This document shows positions 9,603-18,529 of a stretch of 64,000 bases of DNA, piece by piece. The DNA is from Neobacillus vireti (GTDB lineage: Bacteria > Bacillota > Bacilli > Bacillales > Cytobacillaceae), in assembly GCF_001026695.1 (NCBI RefSeq), contig NZ_LDNB01000015.1:62001-126000 (forward strand), written 5' to 3'. Below the pieces are notes generated by a model that saw only the letters and a program-made list of their open reading frames with translations, ran no database searches and was not told where the DNA came from. The translations under genes and the position numbers were made by a program. Every line of letters starts with the position of its first letter. The first letter of the stretch is position 1.

Positions 9603-10124
9603 TCACAGGCCTTTGATTTGCTGTGAAAGAAATGGCGTGTGATTGACAATTGCCTTTGCCAATACAGAATGGTCCAAATGAGTCTGAATCATTTCGATTG
9701 GAATTAAGGCAGCAATATATAATACAATAAAAATAATTAAGTAGACCTCACAGAAACCGAACAGTCCCCCAGCCCATACATTCAACTGCTTTAGTACAGG
9801 TAAATGGGCAATAAAATCAAGCATGGAACCGATGATTTGGAATAAAATCTTGACAGCAAAAAAGATTATCACAAAAGCAATTGCCCGGTAGAAAGCCGTT
9901 TCTACATCAGTAGAGTCTGTTAATAATTTTAATGTTGTTCCTTCGCTAAACTTCGGGTAAGGTATCCAAAGAATTAGCTTTGGCGCCAGCTGATCGTAGT
10001 ATAAATAGGCAACAATATATGCAATAATAAAACTTGTTAAATGTACAAGCTGGAGGATAAAGCCTCTTTTAAGGCCGACAAAGAATCCCATGATTAAAAG
10101 TATGATAATAATTAAATCGAACAT
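9603..10124 (-). CDS. yshB: CvpA-family membrane protein YshB
   Basis: 173 residues with about four hydrophobic helices (approximately 1-18, 24-44, 80-103 and 115-140), matching the CvpA family (colicin V production-like). The physiological role is uncertain. It lies directly after zapA (6 bp) as in B. subtilis. The MFDLIIIILLIMGFFVGLKRG opening is typical. The start at 10124 has a weak GGA ribosome site, which suggests coupling to zapA. Confidence 0.88.
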   Translation of the reverse strand: MFDLIIIILLIMGFFVGLKRGFILQLVHLTSFIIAYIVAYLYYDQLAPKLILWIPYPKFSEGTTLKLLTDSTDVETAFYRAIAFVIIFFAVKILFQIIGSMLDFIAHLPVLKQLNVWAGGLFGFCEVYLIIFIVLYIAALIPIEMIQTHLDHSVLAKAIVNHTPFLSQQIKGL

Positions 10125-10130
10125 ATTTTT

Positions 10131-10391
10131 TTAGTCCTTTTCTTTTTGTAGTTCTGCTTGCAGTCGTTCTAATTGATCCTTTAGTTTAATATAATCATTG
10201 ACAGCATTTACCGCCGTTAAAACAGCAAGTTTACTGACGTCAAGAGCTGGATTCTTAGAATTGATTTCACGCATTTTATCGTCAACTAACGCGGCAACAA
10301 GCCGAATATGACTTGAGCTTTCCGTTCCCATTATGACGTAATGCTGTCCGTAAATATCAACGGTGGTTCTATTTTTTTCTGTTTTTGACAA
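10131..10391 (-). CDS. zapA: Cell division protein ZapA
   Basis: 86 residues from a TTG at 10391 with GAAGGGAG 8 bases upstream; this fits the B. subtilis ZapA length (85) better than a start at 10409. ZapA binds FtsZ and bundles its filaments at the division ring. It has the N-terminal beta-rich head ([14 protein letters not shown]) and a C-terminal coiled coil ending [13 protein letters not shown]. It diverges from rnhC and is co-directional with yshB. Confidence 0.93.
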   Translation of the reverse strand: MSKTEKNRTTVDIYGQHYVIMGTESSSHIRLVAALVDDKMREINSKNPALDVSKLAVLTAVNAVNDYIKLKDQLERLQAELQKEKD

Positions 10392-10509
10392 AGTAAATGC
10401 TCCCTTCAAAGAATCCTACTCTATATCATAACACGAACGTATGGATGTGGAAAAGTCAAACCTATTTAAGAGAGTCGGATATATTTAGTAGAAATGTGGT
10501 GTTTTTATA

Positions 10510-11526
10510 GTGGGAAATGTGGTAATTATTCTGGGAATGACCGAAATCATGAAAATGCACGATTATTACAGTAAACAGTTAGTCGATAAGAATCCACCAG
10601 GAAGTGTGTTCGCCGCGAAAACTTCTGCCTGTATGGTCACAGCTTATAAATCTGGGAAAGTTCTATTCCAAGGAAATGATTGTGAAAAAGAGGCGGGGAA
10701 ATGGGGCGGCGCCGCTAGAGGTGGTGGTGCCGGGAGTGGCGATGGCCGTGGTTCTGATGGTGGCCGCAGCGTTACCGTTGCCGGGGGGACTGCTAAAAAG
10801 CCCGCTGCTGCCAAAGGAAAATCTGCGGCGAAGGGCGACCTGCCCATCGGTATCGGCGGGATGTCAGCCATCGGATCAGATGAAGTCGGAACGGGTGATT
10901 TTTTCGGTCCGATTACTGTTGTTGCGGCTTATGTAAAAAAAGAACACATTCCATTATTAAAAGAATTAGGCGTCCGAGATTCGAAGGATTTAGGCGATGA
11001 AAAAATCATTGCGATTGCCAAGGTTATCAAAGATGTCGTTCCCTTCAGCCTGTTGACACTGAAAAATGAAAAATACAATCAAGTGCAGCAAGCAGGCTGG
11101 TCCCAAGGAAAAATGAAGGCTGTTCTTCATAACCAGGCAATATTAAATGTGCTGGGGAAAATTTCACCAGAAAAGCCGGAAGTGATTCTTATTGATCAAT
11201 TTGTCCAATCGAGTACTTATTTTCAACATTTAAAAAATCAAAAAGCGATTGCAAAGGAAAATGTTTATTTTAGCACGAAAGCGGAGGGAATCCATCTGGC
11301 GGTCGCGGCCGCCAGCATTCTTGCCCGCTATGCTTTTATTCAATATATTGATAAGCTTAGCGAGACCGCGGGCTTTAAGATTCCGAAAGGCGCCGGGGCA
11401 CAGGTTGATGTTGCGGCTGCCAAGTTGATTGTAAATAAGGGGCGAGATGTGCTGCCTTCCTTTGTAAAGCTTCACTTTGCCAATACCGATAAGGCACTGG
11501 CGCTTGTCAATAAAAAACGTAAATAG
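10510..11526 (+). CDS. rnhC: Ribonuclease HIII with expanded Gly/Ala linker
   Basis: 338 residues, against about 313 in B. subtilis. Cleaves RNA in RNA-DNA hybrids. The N-terminal substrate-binding (TBP-like) domain covers about residues 1-62, and the catalytic RNase H2-type domain begins near 117 with IGSDEVGTGDFFGP, then LGVRDSKDL, ILIDQF and STKAEGIHLAVAAASILAR. Between them lies an unusually Gly/Ala/Lys-rich linker, about residues 64-108, from a GC-rich stretch (10690-10860). The GTG at 10510 aligns with the family start but has a poor ribosome site. A GTG at 10519 is an alternative. Confidence 0.95.
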   Translation: MGNVVIILGMTEIMKMHDYYSKQLVDKNPPGSVFAAKTSACMVTAYKSGKVLFQGNDCEKEAGKWGGAARGGGAGSGDGRGSDGGRSVTVAGGTAKKPAAAKGKSAAKGDLPIGIGGMSAIGSDEVGTGDFFGPITVVAAYVKKEHIPLLKELGVRDSKDLGDEKIIAIAKVIKDVVPFSLLTLKNEKYNQVQQAGWSQGKMKAVLHNQAILNVLGKISPEKPEVILIDQFVQSSTYFQHLKNQKAIAKENVYFSTKAEGIHLAVAAASILARYAFIQYIDKLSETAGFKIPKGAGAQVDVAAAKLIVNKGRDVLPSFVKLHFANTDKALALVNKKRK

Positions 11527-11544
11527 GATATGGAGGGGCTTTAA

Positions 11545-11835
11545 GTGGCGAATAGACTTAGTGATGCGGAAATAACGACAGCTGTTGCTGAATTAACGGG
11601 CTGGAAATTAGACGGTAAATTTATCGTGAAAAAATACCGTTTTCGCGAATTTTTAAAGGGTGTAGCGTTCGTAAATGAAATTGCTGCGCTTTCCGAAGAA
11701 AAGAATCATCACCCGTTTATCGCGATTGACTATAAAATGGTGACGCTCCGGCTGACTTCCTGGAATGCGGGGGGATTAACCGATTTGGATGTCGCCTTGG
11801 CGAAAAACTATGATACCATTTATGAAAAAATGTAA
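11545..11835 (+). CDS. 4a-hydroxytetrahydrobiopterin dehydratase (pterin-4a-carbinolamine dehydratase)
   Basis: 96 residues, the family length. It dehydrates 4a-hydroxytetrahydropterin, recycling the cofactor of aromatic amino-acid hydroxylases. The signature is complete: SEEKNHHPFIAIDY near residues 52-66, then VTLRLTSW and a terminal LDVALAK helix. GTG start at 11545 behind GGAGGGG. It is 18 bp after rnhC and shares its terminator. No aromatic hydroxylase is seen in the window, so its partner is unknown. It is absent here in B. subtilis as far as I recall. Confidence 0.9.
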   Translation: MANRLSDAEITTAVAELTGWKLDGKFIVKKYRFREFLKGVAFVNEIAALSEEKNHHPFIAIDYKMVTLRLTSWNAGGLTDLDVALAKNYDTIYEKM

Positions 11836-11844
11836 ATTAAAAGA

Positions 11845-11883
11845 GGTTGCCCCGCAGTTTGGTCGGAGGGGCAGCCTTTTTTG
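11845..11883 (+). terminator. Terminator of rnhC-pterin dehydratase
   Basis: GGTTGCCCC / GGGGCAGCC arms followed by TTTTTTG, directly after the pterin dehydratase stop. Confidence 0.9.
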
Positions 11884-11997
11884 TGTATTTTCGAGATTTG
11901 TTCGATGAAAAAACTTAATAAGTAAAATTCCTGCTCATTTTGGAGTCATTTTTCGTACAAAAATAGGTCGACTATCCGGTCAAAACGTCCTTTTTAA

Positions 11998-12095
11998 ATT
12001 TTATCAGCGATTTTGAGAACTATTTCAGCGAATCTAGCATGTTTATCAGCGAATCTCCACCATATTTCAGCGAATTTTTCATTTTATCAGCGAAT
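11998..12095 (+). repeat. 21-bp-phased TCAGCG repeat array, copy 1 (downstream of the NERD gene)
   Basis: Five units of core TTATCAGCGAAT or TTTCAGCGAAT. The TCAGCG cores start at 12004, 12025, 12046, 12067 and 12087, so the spacing is 21, 21, 21 and 20 bp. Units with ATCAGCG and TTCAGCG alternate. Spacers are 9-10 bp and AT-rich. The array ends 7 bp before the NERD stop codon. It is nearly identical, spacers included, to the array at 13175-13272. Confidence 0.92.
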
Positions 12096-12102
12096 TGAAA
12101 AT

Positions 12103-13077
12103 TTACCTTGGAAAAGATTTTAGAAAATAAAAACGACCCTTTGTTGCTCCTGAATAAGAAAGATTGGCAGAAAGTAATAATCTTTTTGCTGTGTCGTGTG
12201 ATTTTAAATGTACAAACTCCCTGAACTGCTGATTTGTTATTTTCGTATCTATAAGTAAAAAGTAATCCATCAGTGCTTGTAGATGAGCATCGTTTGAATA
12301 TTCACCACACTTAGTGCAGTACCATTTCTGTTTCTTACGTATAAGTGGACCATGATTGCAAGCTGGGTCAAAAACACCGGTTACTAGGTCCGTCTTGTTA
12401 ATTTCATATTTATTTAAAATATAATTGGTCGGGACTTTATTCATTTTTACGAGTAGGCGGCTTAGCTTGCGAAGATCCTTCGAGGTTAGGATTGGATCGG
12501 AATATAGTTTTTCAAAATACTTAATTTTATTATTGAAAACATCTGCCTTACATACCCGTGGCCGGACTTTATGAGAATTTTTTCCGGTGATGACATATGA
12601 GGCATAATTATTGCTGATGACTACTAAGTGATCAATTGGAACTTGGGGAAATTTATGTTCAGCCATCAGTTTCTTTAAATACTCTTGATGTCTTTCTGCC
12701 TGTGCTATTGGATAAGTATAACCTTTTTCCTTTTCATTGTTTATTTGTATAAATTGTTCATTTTCAGTATCAAAAATTAATTTACCAGTCATATTTTTAA
12801 CTTCGATAATAAGGGCGAATTCTGGTGTCAACAGGAGGGTATCAATTTGGCAGTTGTAGTCACCATCAGGAAGATTTAAATCATGGAGAATTAAGTATTT
12901 ATCTATCGGAAGTAGACGTAAATAATAATCTAAAGCTACCTCCCCTTGATAACCCGCTTGCCTCCTTCCTAGTTCCTCTAAAATTTGCTGATATTTGGGG
13001 TAGTTCAGTGGAAGACGCCGGCATAATGCCTGCAAAATTAGAATTACTAATGGAATTGTCCTTTCTTTTATAACCAA
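12103..13077 (-). CDS. NERD-domain (nuclease-related) protein with C-terminal zinc-binding segment
   Basis: 324 residues from a TTG at 13077, chosen because AAAGGAG lies 8 bases upstream; longer frames lack a good site. The NERD domain, a PD-(D/E)xK-like nuclease fold, covers about residues 40-160. Likely catalytic residues are Glu46 (GYQGEVAL), Asp79 (QIDTLLL) and Glu92/Lys94 (IIEVKN). A hydrophobic stretch at residues 6-18 may anchor it. Near residue 240 a C-N-H ... C-x-x-C pattern (CNHGP, YCTKCGE) suggests a zinc knuckle. The ends are flanked by matching repeat arrays, as in a cassette. The target is unknown; no partner gene is adjacent. Confidence 0.85.
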   Translation of the reverse strand: MVIKERTIPLVILILQALCRRLPLNYPKYQQILEELGRRQAGYQGEVALDYYLRLLPIDKYLILHDLNLPDGDYNCQIDTLLLTPEFALIIEVKNMTGKLIFDTENEQFIQINNEKEKGYTYPIAQAERHQEYLKKLMAEHKFPQVPIDHLVVISNNYASYVITGKNSHKVRPRVCKADVFNNKIKYFEKLYSDPILTSKDLRKLSRLLVKMNKVPTNYILNKYEINKTDLVTGVFDPACNHGPLIRKKQKWYCTKCGEYSNDAHLQALMDYFLLIDTKITNQQFREFVHLKSHDTAKRLLLSANLSYSGATKGRFYFLKSFPR

Positions 13078-13174
13078 TACAATCACTCCTTTCATTTTAG
13101 ATAAGAATTTCTCATAATCCACCAAGATCCCTGCCGAATTTTAGCGAAATTTGTTAACGTTTTATGTCTATTAA

Positions 13175-13272
13175 TTTTTATCAGCGATTTCGTGAGCTAT
13201 TTCAGCGAATCTAGCATGTTTATCAGCGAATCTCCACCATATATCAGCGAATTTTTCATTTTATCAGCGAAT
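13175..13272 (+). repeat. 21-bp-phased TCAGCG repeat array, copy 2 (upstream of the NERD gene)
   Basis: Five TCAGCG cores at 13181, 13202, 13223, 13244 and 13264, with exactly the same spacing as copy 1. Only a few bases differ between the copies over 98 bp, mostly in the first spacer. Same orientation as copy 1, so the NERD gene lies between direct repeats. The array lies about 100 bp upstream of the NERD start and could also act in its promoter region. Confidence 0.92.
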
Positions 13273-13290
13273 CCGATATTCTCTCCCTAA

Positions 13291-13326
13291 AAAAGAAAAA
13301 GCCAGCCCGAAATTTCGGACCAGCCT
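13291..13326 (-). terminator. Terminator of pheST
   Basis: Long stem centred on CCGAAATTTCGG followed by TTTTTC on the minus strand, 8 bp after the pheT stop. Confidence 0.85.
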
Positions 13327-13333
13327 CTATTAA

Positions 13334-15748
13334 TTAACCTCTTAACACCGCGCCTGTCTTTTCTTGCAAAGCATTAAGCACACGCCCATGAACCTTGGTA
13401 ACCTCATCATCCGTTAACGTACGCACAGGGTCAGCATATTTTAATGAGAAAGCAATCGACTTCTTGCCTGCTTCAATCTTGTCTCCCTCATATAAATCAA
13501 ATACTTCAGCTTCCTTCAGAAGCGGAGCCCCTTCATTTACTATAATTTCCCATAAGGTGCCTGACACCGTTTCTCTGTTTACCACAAGGGCAATGTCTCT
13601 TGTGATGGATGGGAAGCGTGGGATGGTTTCGTATTGTAAGACTGGTGCTTCTGCTTCAAGGACTGCTTTTAGTGATAATTCGAATACGTAGGTGTCTTTT
13701 AAATCAAGCTCTTTTTGAATGCTTGGGTGTACTTGACCGACGAAGCCGATTTTTTCACCATTCAAGCGGATTTCTGCGGTACGGCCAGGATGCATGCCGT
13801 CTAACTGTGCCTGGACGTAATCAACGCGATCCATCAAGCCAAGCTTAGCAAACATTCCTTCCACTATTCCCTTAACAACGAAGAAGTCAACCGCCTTCTT
13901 CTCCCCTTGCCATGAATGGCTATGCCACAAGCCAGTAACCGCTGCTGCTAAATGCTCTCTTTCAACAGGAAGTGACTCATCCCCATTTGATAAAAATACC
14001 GCACCTGTTTCATAAACGGCCAAGCTATCGTTTTGACGGGCACTATTGTATTTAAGGACTTCCAATAGCTGCGGCATAATGCTTAAACGAAGAATACTGC
14101 GCTCTTCGCTCATTGGCATTGCTAAACGAATTGTATCGCCTTTTTCTAGGGCAAATTGGGTAGCTTTTTCTTCACTTGTTAATGAATACGTTACTGCCTG
14201 GTACAATCCTGCACCTTCAAGGTATTGACGGACTTCACGACGCTTCTTCTGGTAGTCTGACAATCTGCCTGGAGTGGATGAACCAATCGGCAATGTCTTC
14301 GGAATATTATCATACCCGTACAGGCGTGCGACCTCTTCCAACAAATCTTCTTCAATTTTAATATCTCCCCGGCGTGTTGGTGCCGTAACTGTAATAGTAT
14401 CTTCCTCGATAGAAACTGCGAATTGCAGGCGGTCAAAGATTTCTTTAACATCCTTCATCACTAACTCTGTTCCAAGGACACGGTTGATTTTTTCAAGCGT
14501 AATCGAAACTACTGCTGGTTCAACTGTTAATGTATCAGCCTCAGCAGCTCCTTCTAAAACTTCACCGCCGGCATACTTCGCCATTAAATAGGCCGCACGT
14601 TCGCCAGCTGCCCGAACGCGGTTTGGATCAACGCCTTTTTCAAACCGGGCGCTTGCTTCACTTCTTAAACCGTGGTCTTTCGATGCTTTTCTTACGGCAG
14701 CCCCGCTAAAATAAGCTGATTCCAATAAAACTGTTGTTGTGTCGGAAGTTACCTCAGAATTCGCTCCGCCCATCACACCTGCAAGGGCAACTGGCTCCGT
14801 ACCATTTGTAATTACAAGATGATCGGGGGTTAATGTCCGTTCCACATCATCAAGTGTCACAAATTTTTCGCCATCGGCAGCACGGCGGACAAGTATTTCT
14901 TTGGATCCTAAGCGGTCATAGTCAAACGCATGAAGCGGCTGGCCGTATTCTAATAAAATATAGTTCGTAATATCAACGACATTATTATGCGGGCGAATAC
15001 CGGCTGACATTAAGCGTGTCTGCATCCATAGCGGTGCGGGGCCGATTTTTACATTTTTGATCATTTTTGCCACATATAATGGGTTATCCTTTTTTGCTTC
15101 TACAGTAATTTTTACGTAATCAGAAGCTTTTTCAGCAACTGGCTCCAAACTAATTTCCGGAAGTTTAACCTCTCTGCCTAGAATTGCTGCCACTTCATAA
15201 GCAACACCCAGCATGCTTAAGCAATCTGCACGGTTAGGCGTCAAACCAAGCTCAAGGACCTCATCGTCCCTATTTAACAAGCCAAGGGCATCGACGCCCA
15301 CCTCAGCATCTGCTGGAAAAACAAAGATACCCTCGGAATATTCTTTCGGAACAACCTTGCCTTCCATTCCTAGCTCAGTAAGGGAGCAAATCATTCCGTT
15401 TGATTCCTCACCGCGAAGCTTTGCCCGTTTAATTTTAAAATTGCCTGGTAAAACGGCACCTGCTTTGGCAACAGCAACCTTTTGTCCTTGCGCCACATTC
15501 GGTGCTCCGCAAATAATTTGCACTGGCTGCTCTTCGCCAACATCAACAAGACATTTACTTAATTTGTCGGCATTTGGATGCTGCTCCCGTTCTAATACAT
15601 GACCGACAACAACACCTTTAATGCCTTCGTTAAGGATTTCTACTCCCTCAACTTCAATCCCGCTTTTTGTAATTTTTTCAGCTAATTCAGCTGCTGTTAC
15701 TCCTGATAAATCGATATAATCTTGGAGCCATTTATATGAAACGAACAT
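13334..15748 (-). CDS. pheT: Phenylalanyl-tRNA synthetase beta subunit
   Basis: 804 residues, the family length. Forms the alpha2-beta2 enzyme with PheS that charges tRNA-Phe. Order: tRNA-binding OB domain about 40-150 ([26 protein letters not shown]), B3/B4 editing region about 210-390 ([15 protein letters not shown]), B5 domain about 410-480, and C-terminal ferredoxin-like anticodon domain from about 710 ([14 protein letters not shown]). Start at 15748 behind AGGAGG. 12 bp after pheS, so it falls under the same T-box control. Confidence 0.98.
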   Translation of the reverse strand: MFVSYKWLQDYIDLSGVTAAELAEKITKSGIEVEGVEILNEGIKGVVVGHVLEREQHPNADKLSKCLVDVGEEQPVQIICGAPNVAQGQKVAVAKAGAVLPGNFKIKRAKLRGEESNGMICSLTELGMEGKVVPKEYSEGIFVFPADAEVGVDALGLLNRDDEVLELGLTPNRADCLSMLGVAYEVAAILGREVKLPEISLEPVAEKASDYVKITVEAKKDNPLYVAKMIKNVKIGPAPLWMQTRLMSAGIRPHNNVVDITNYILLEYGQPLHAFDYDRLGSKEILVRRAADGEKFVTLDDVERTLTPDHLVITNGTEPVALAGVMGGANSEVTSDTTTVLLESAYFSGAAVRKASKDHGLRSEASARFEKGVDPNRVRAAGERAAYLMAKYAGGEVLEGAAEADTLTVEPAVVSITLEKINRVLGTELVMKDVKEIFDRLQFAVSIEEDTITVTAPTRRGDIKIEEDLLEEVARLYGYDNIPKTLPIGSSTPGRLSDYQKKRREVRQYLEGAGLYQAVTYSLTSEEKATQFALEKGDTIRLAMPMSEERSILRLSIMPQLLEVLKYNSARQNDSLAVYETGAVFLSNGDESLPVEREHLAAAVTGLWHSHSWQGEKKAVDFFVVKGIVEGMFAKLGLMDRVDYVQAQLDGMHPGRTAEIRLNGEKIGFVGQVHPSIQKELDLKDTYVFELSLKAVLEAEAPVLQYETIPRFPSITRDIALVVNRETVSGTLWEIIVNEGAPLLKEAEVFDLYEGDKIEAGKKSIAFSLKYADPVRTLTDDEVTKVHGRVLNALQEKTGAVLRG

Positions 15749-15760
15749 TTTGTCAACCTC

Positions 15761-16798
15761 CTATTCTTCTACCGAAAACTGTTTTAGAAAACGTACGTCA
15801 TTTGTATAGAAATGCCTGATGTCATCGACACCGTATTTCAACATCGCAATCCGCTCTGGCCCCATACCAAAGGCAAACCCAGTGTATTTTTTCGAATCAT
15901 ATCCAGCCATTTCAAGGACGTTTGGATGAACCATGCCGGCCCCAAGGATTTCAATCCAGCCTGTTTGCTTACAAACGCTACAGCCTTTGCCGCCGCAAAT
16001 TTTACAAGAAATATCCATTTCAACAGACGGCTCTGTGAATGGGAAAAAGCTAGGTCTTAAGCGGATTTCGCGATCGTCACCGAACATCTTTTTCGCAAAA
16101 ACTTCTAATGTACCTTTAAGGTCACTCATGCGAATATTTTCGCCAACGACAAGGCCTTCGATTTGCATGAACTGGTGGGAGTGTGTCGCGTCGTCATTGT
16201 CACGGCGGTACACTTTACCCGGACAAATAATTTTGATTGGACCCTTGCCTTCATGCTTCTCCATCGTCCGCGCTTGGACTGGCGATGTGTGTGTGCGCAG
16301 AAGGATTTCCTCCGTGATATAGAAGGAGTCCTGCATATCGCGGGCAGGGTGCCCTTTCGGTAAATTAAGTGCTTCGAAGTTGTAATAATCCTGCTCAACT
16401 TCAGGACCTTCGGCTACCTGGTAACCCATCCCAATAAATAAGTCTTCAATTTCTTCAATAATCCTTGTGAGCGGGTGGTGGTTTCCAACTTTCACTGGGC
16501 GTCCTGGAAGCGTAACATCAATACGTTCAGTCGCGAGTTTTTCAAGGACAGCAGCCTCTTCCAACCCTTTTTGTTTTGCTTCGATTTTCACGGCAATCGC
16601 TTCGCGGACTTCGTTGGCGAGTGCCCCCATTACTGGACGCTCTTCAGCGGAAAGCTTGCCCATTCCGCGCAGCACTTCGGTGATTGGGCCTTTTTTTCCT
16701 AGGTAGGCGACGCGAATGTCATTCAATTCTTTTAAGCTTGCAGACTGTTCAATCTTTTGAATAGCCTCTTCTTGCAATTCCTTCAAACGTTCTTGCAT
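15761..16798 (-). CDS. pheS: Phenylalanyl-tRNA synthetase alpha subunit
   Basis: 345 residues. Catalytic subunit, class II fold. An N-terminal coiled coil covers residues 1-85; motif 2 region with [10 protein letters not shown] and [20 protein letters not shown]; motif 3 [14 protein letters not shown] near residue 310. A cysteine set [19 protein letters not shown] near 260 is typical of Bacillus PheS. ATG at 16798 behind AAGGAGG. First gene after the T-box leader. Confidence 0.98.
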   Translation of the reverse strand: MQERLKELQEEAIQKIEQSASLKELNDIRVAYLGKKGPITEVLRGMGKLSAEERPVMGALANEVREAIAVKIEAKQKGLEEAAVLEKLATERIDVTLPGRPVKVGNHHPLTRIIEEIEDLFIGMGYQVAEGPEVEQDYYNFEALNLPKGHPARDMQDSFYITEEILLRTHTSPVQARTMEKHEGKGPIKIICPGKVYRRDNDDATHSHQFMQIEGLVVGENIRMSDLKGTLEVFAKKMFGDDREIRLRPSFFPFTEPSVEMDISCKICGGKGCSVCKQTGWIEILGAGMVHPNVLEMAGYDSKKYTGFAFGMGPERIAMLKYGVDDIRHFYTNDVRFLKQFSVEE

Positions 16799-16837
16799 GT
16801 CTATTCCTCCTTAATATTTTCATTGGTGTCAGGCACC

Positions 16838-17126
16838 GAGAAAAAAACAAAAAAACCCCATCCCTGGAAAGGGACGAGGTTATAGTTTCGCGGTACCACC
16901 CTTGTAAACACGATATGTATAAAACACAAGTGTTCGCTTCATTCGGATAACGGCATGTGCCGGTGCATCTTTACATTCTTCCTAGAAAAATGGTCCCGAT
17001 GCCAACTCAGGAGGTGAACTTCTCATGTCCTGAACCATAAAAGTGCTTCCAGTCGCGGCACTTTCTCCCTAAATGGTCCTTAGGCAAGATACTTTTCTCC
17101 GTCATCGTTTTTATAATAATCAATTG
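16838..17126 (-). promoter_or_regulatory. T-box riboswitch leader of pheST
   Basis: Contains the T-box sequence GGGTGGTACCGCG on the minus strand at about 16889-16901. Downstream is a terminator (CCTCGTCCCTTTCCAGGGA, then TTTTTTT) that competes with the antiterminator. The probable specifier is UUC (Phe), minus strand of 17016-17018, followed by a purine. Uncharged tRNA-Phe should stabilise the antiterminator and switch on pheST. Confidence 0.93.
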
Positions 17127-17132
17127 TTCATT

Positions 17133-17162
17133 ATTATATAATAATTTTCAGTAAAAGGTCAA
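17133..17162 (-). promoter_or_regulatory. Sigma-A promoter of pheST
   Basis: TTGACC (17157-17162), 18-bp spacer, TATAAT (17133-17138) on the minus strand. Predicts a start near 17126, at the 5' end of the T-box leader. Confidence 0.8.
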
Positions 17163-17204
17163 ACGTGTTTGCGCCTATTTTTTTAAATGGCTCTGTTTAA
17201 TGTG

Positions 17205-17350
17205 AATGTTGATTTCCGTTCCAGGCGCTTCGCTTTCCGCGGGGCGGGCGGTGAGCCTCCTCGGCGCTAATGCGCCTGCGGGCTCTCACCTGTCCCGCTG
17301 CTCCCGCAGGAGTCTCGCGCCTGAAACGTAGAGCAACATTGTGCTCAAAA
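17205..17350. repeat. GC-rich palindromic intergenic repeat, family B
   Basis: Very GC-rich block (17219-17327) with arms CCAGGCGC and GCGCCTG and internal GGTGAG/CTCACC pairing. Outer flanks GTTGATTT and AAATCAAC extend the symmetry into the end of the methyltransferase gene. Elements of this type are, from memory, widespread between genes in Bacillaceae. Only one copy was found in this window. Confidence 0.75.
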
Positions 17351-18118
17351 TCAACTGTGTGCTTTAACACTGCCTTTTAAATAATAAAGAAGAATTCCGG
17401 TTGCAACTGCTACATTTAACGACTCACTCTTGCCGTAAATCGGTATATATAGATTGGCAGTCGTGTTGGCTAGGAAATCTTTTCCGACGCCGTTCCCTTC
17501 ATTTCCAACTATCAATGCAAAAGAATCACCGCCGGAAATATCAGTATAAGCGGATGCCCCTTCAAGTGCGGTTCCGTAAACAGGAATATTTTTTTCTTGC
17601 AGCTTGTCCATCCACTCATGGAGGTCGCCTCTGATAATTGGGAGGTGAAAATGGCTTCCCTGAGCTGACCTTAGCACCTTTGAGTTATAAATATCTACGC
17701 TTCCGCGGCCGACAATCACGGCGTCAATCCCTGCTGCATCAGCGGTGCGAATCATCGTACCTAGATTTCCTGGATCCTGGACGGCATCAATGAGCAGTAA
17801 AGATTTTGCATCACCTGCTCCCGAATTTGCTTGACGGCAAACCGCATAAATTCCTTGCGGGGCTTCGGTGTCGGATAAAGCATCGGAAATCTCTTCCGTT
17901 ATTGTGGTAAGTGGCGTGGAACCTAAATCCCAGCGCGGCGGAAGCCCGACTTTTTCAGAAACGATCATTTCCAAAATTTGCTCCCCTTGTTTGATTGCCT
18001 CTTCAACTAAATGAAACCCTTCTACTAAAAACGTGCCCGACTTATCCCGCTCTTTCTTCGTTAAAAGCTTTTTCCATTGTTTTACTTTAGGATTATTGAC
18101 AGATTCTATATGTTTCAA
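17351..18118 (-). CDS. ysgA: TrmH/SpoU-family RNA 2'-O-methyltransferase (YsgA-like)
   Basis: 255 residues. SPOUT-class methyltransferase that uses S-adenosylmethionine to methylate a ribose in rRNA or tRNA; the exact target is not known from sequence. N-terminal substrate-binding domain about 1-95, then motif 1 [20 protein letters not shown] near 130, motif 2 [10 protein letters not shown] near 200 and motif 3 [19 protein letters not shown] near 225. TTG start at 18118 behind AAGGAG. It diverges from sspI. A high-GC repeat abuts its stop codon. Confidence 0.92.
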   Translation of the reverse strand: MKHIESVNNPKVKQWKKLLTKKERDKSGTFLVEGFHLVEEAIKQGEQILEMIVSEKVGLPPRWDLGSTPLTTITEEISDALSDTEAPQGIYAVCRQANSGAGDAKSLLLIDAVQDPGNLGTMIRTADAAGIDAVIVGRGSVDIYNSKVLRSAQGSHFHLPIIRGDLHEWMDKLQEKNIPVYGTALEGASAYTDISGGDSFALIVGNEGNGVGKDFLANTTANLYIPIYGKSESLNVAVATGILLYYLKGSVKAHS

Positions 18119-18147
18119 AACTGGTTCTCCTTTTTAAAAATCTCACC

Positions 18148-18176
18148 TGACTTTATCATAACAATAATACATAATA
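18148..18176 (+). promoter_or_regulatory. Possible sigma-G promoter of sspI
   Basis: TGACTT, 16-bp spacer, CATAATA, resembling the sigma-G pattern for forespore genes, about 55 bp before sspI. The -35 is only a partial match. Confidence 0.35.
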
Positions 18177-18232
18177 AAACCAAAAATAGAAAACATATTA
18201 AAGAAAGTCAGGATAAAAAGGAGTGTGGGGTA

Positions 18233-18439
18233 ATGAACTTAAATTTACGAAATGCGATTATTCACAATGTTACCGGTAATTCGCAAGATGAATTAGAAGA
18301 TACCATCGTTGATGCGATTCAAAATGGTGAAGAAAAAATGCTCCCTGGTCTCGGTGTACTATTTGAAGTCATTTGGAAAAATTCATCTGAAGAAGAGAAA
18401 AAAGAGATGCTTTCAACCCTTGAAAACGGGTTAAAGTAA
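18233..18439 (+). CDS. sspI: Small acid-soluble spore protein SspI
   Basis: 68 residues, close in length and sequence to B. subtilis SspI ([10 protein letters not shown] opening and the block [18 protein letters not shown]). A minor forespore protein packed in the dormant spore core and not one of the DNA-coating alpha/beta type. ATG at 18233; the preceding AAAAGGAGTGTGGGGTA provides the ribosome site. It diverges from the methyltransferase and ends at its own terminator. Confidence 0.95.
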   Translation: MNLNLRNAIIHNVTGNSQDELEDTIVDAIQNGEEKMLPGLGVLFEVIWKNSSEEEKKEMLSTLENGLK

Positions 18440-18448
18440 AATCTCCCC

Positions 18449-18485
18449 GAAGCTGCCCTACATCAATCGGCAGCTTTTTTTAAAT
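18449..18485 (+). terminator. Terminator of sspI
   Basis: GAAGCTGCC ... GGCAGCTTTTTTT, 10 bp after the sspI stop. Confidence 0.9.
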
Positions 18486-18529
18486 TAAAAAATCCCCAGC
18501 CAGAAACTAAAGCCAGGGATCCAAACCTA

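Noticed and set aside
10644-10871. Pro/Ala-rich ORF on the minus strand
   Set aside because: Antisense shadow of the GC-rich rnhC linker.
11998-13272. CRISPR array
   Set aside because: Cores are about 12 bp with 9-10 bp spacers, the two arrays share the same spacers, and no cas genes are near.
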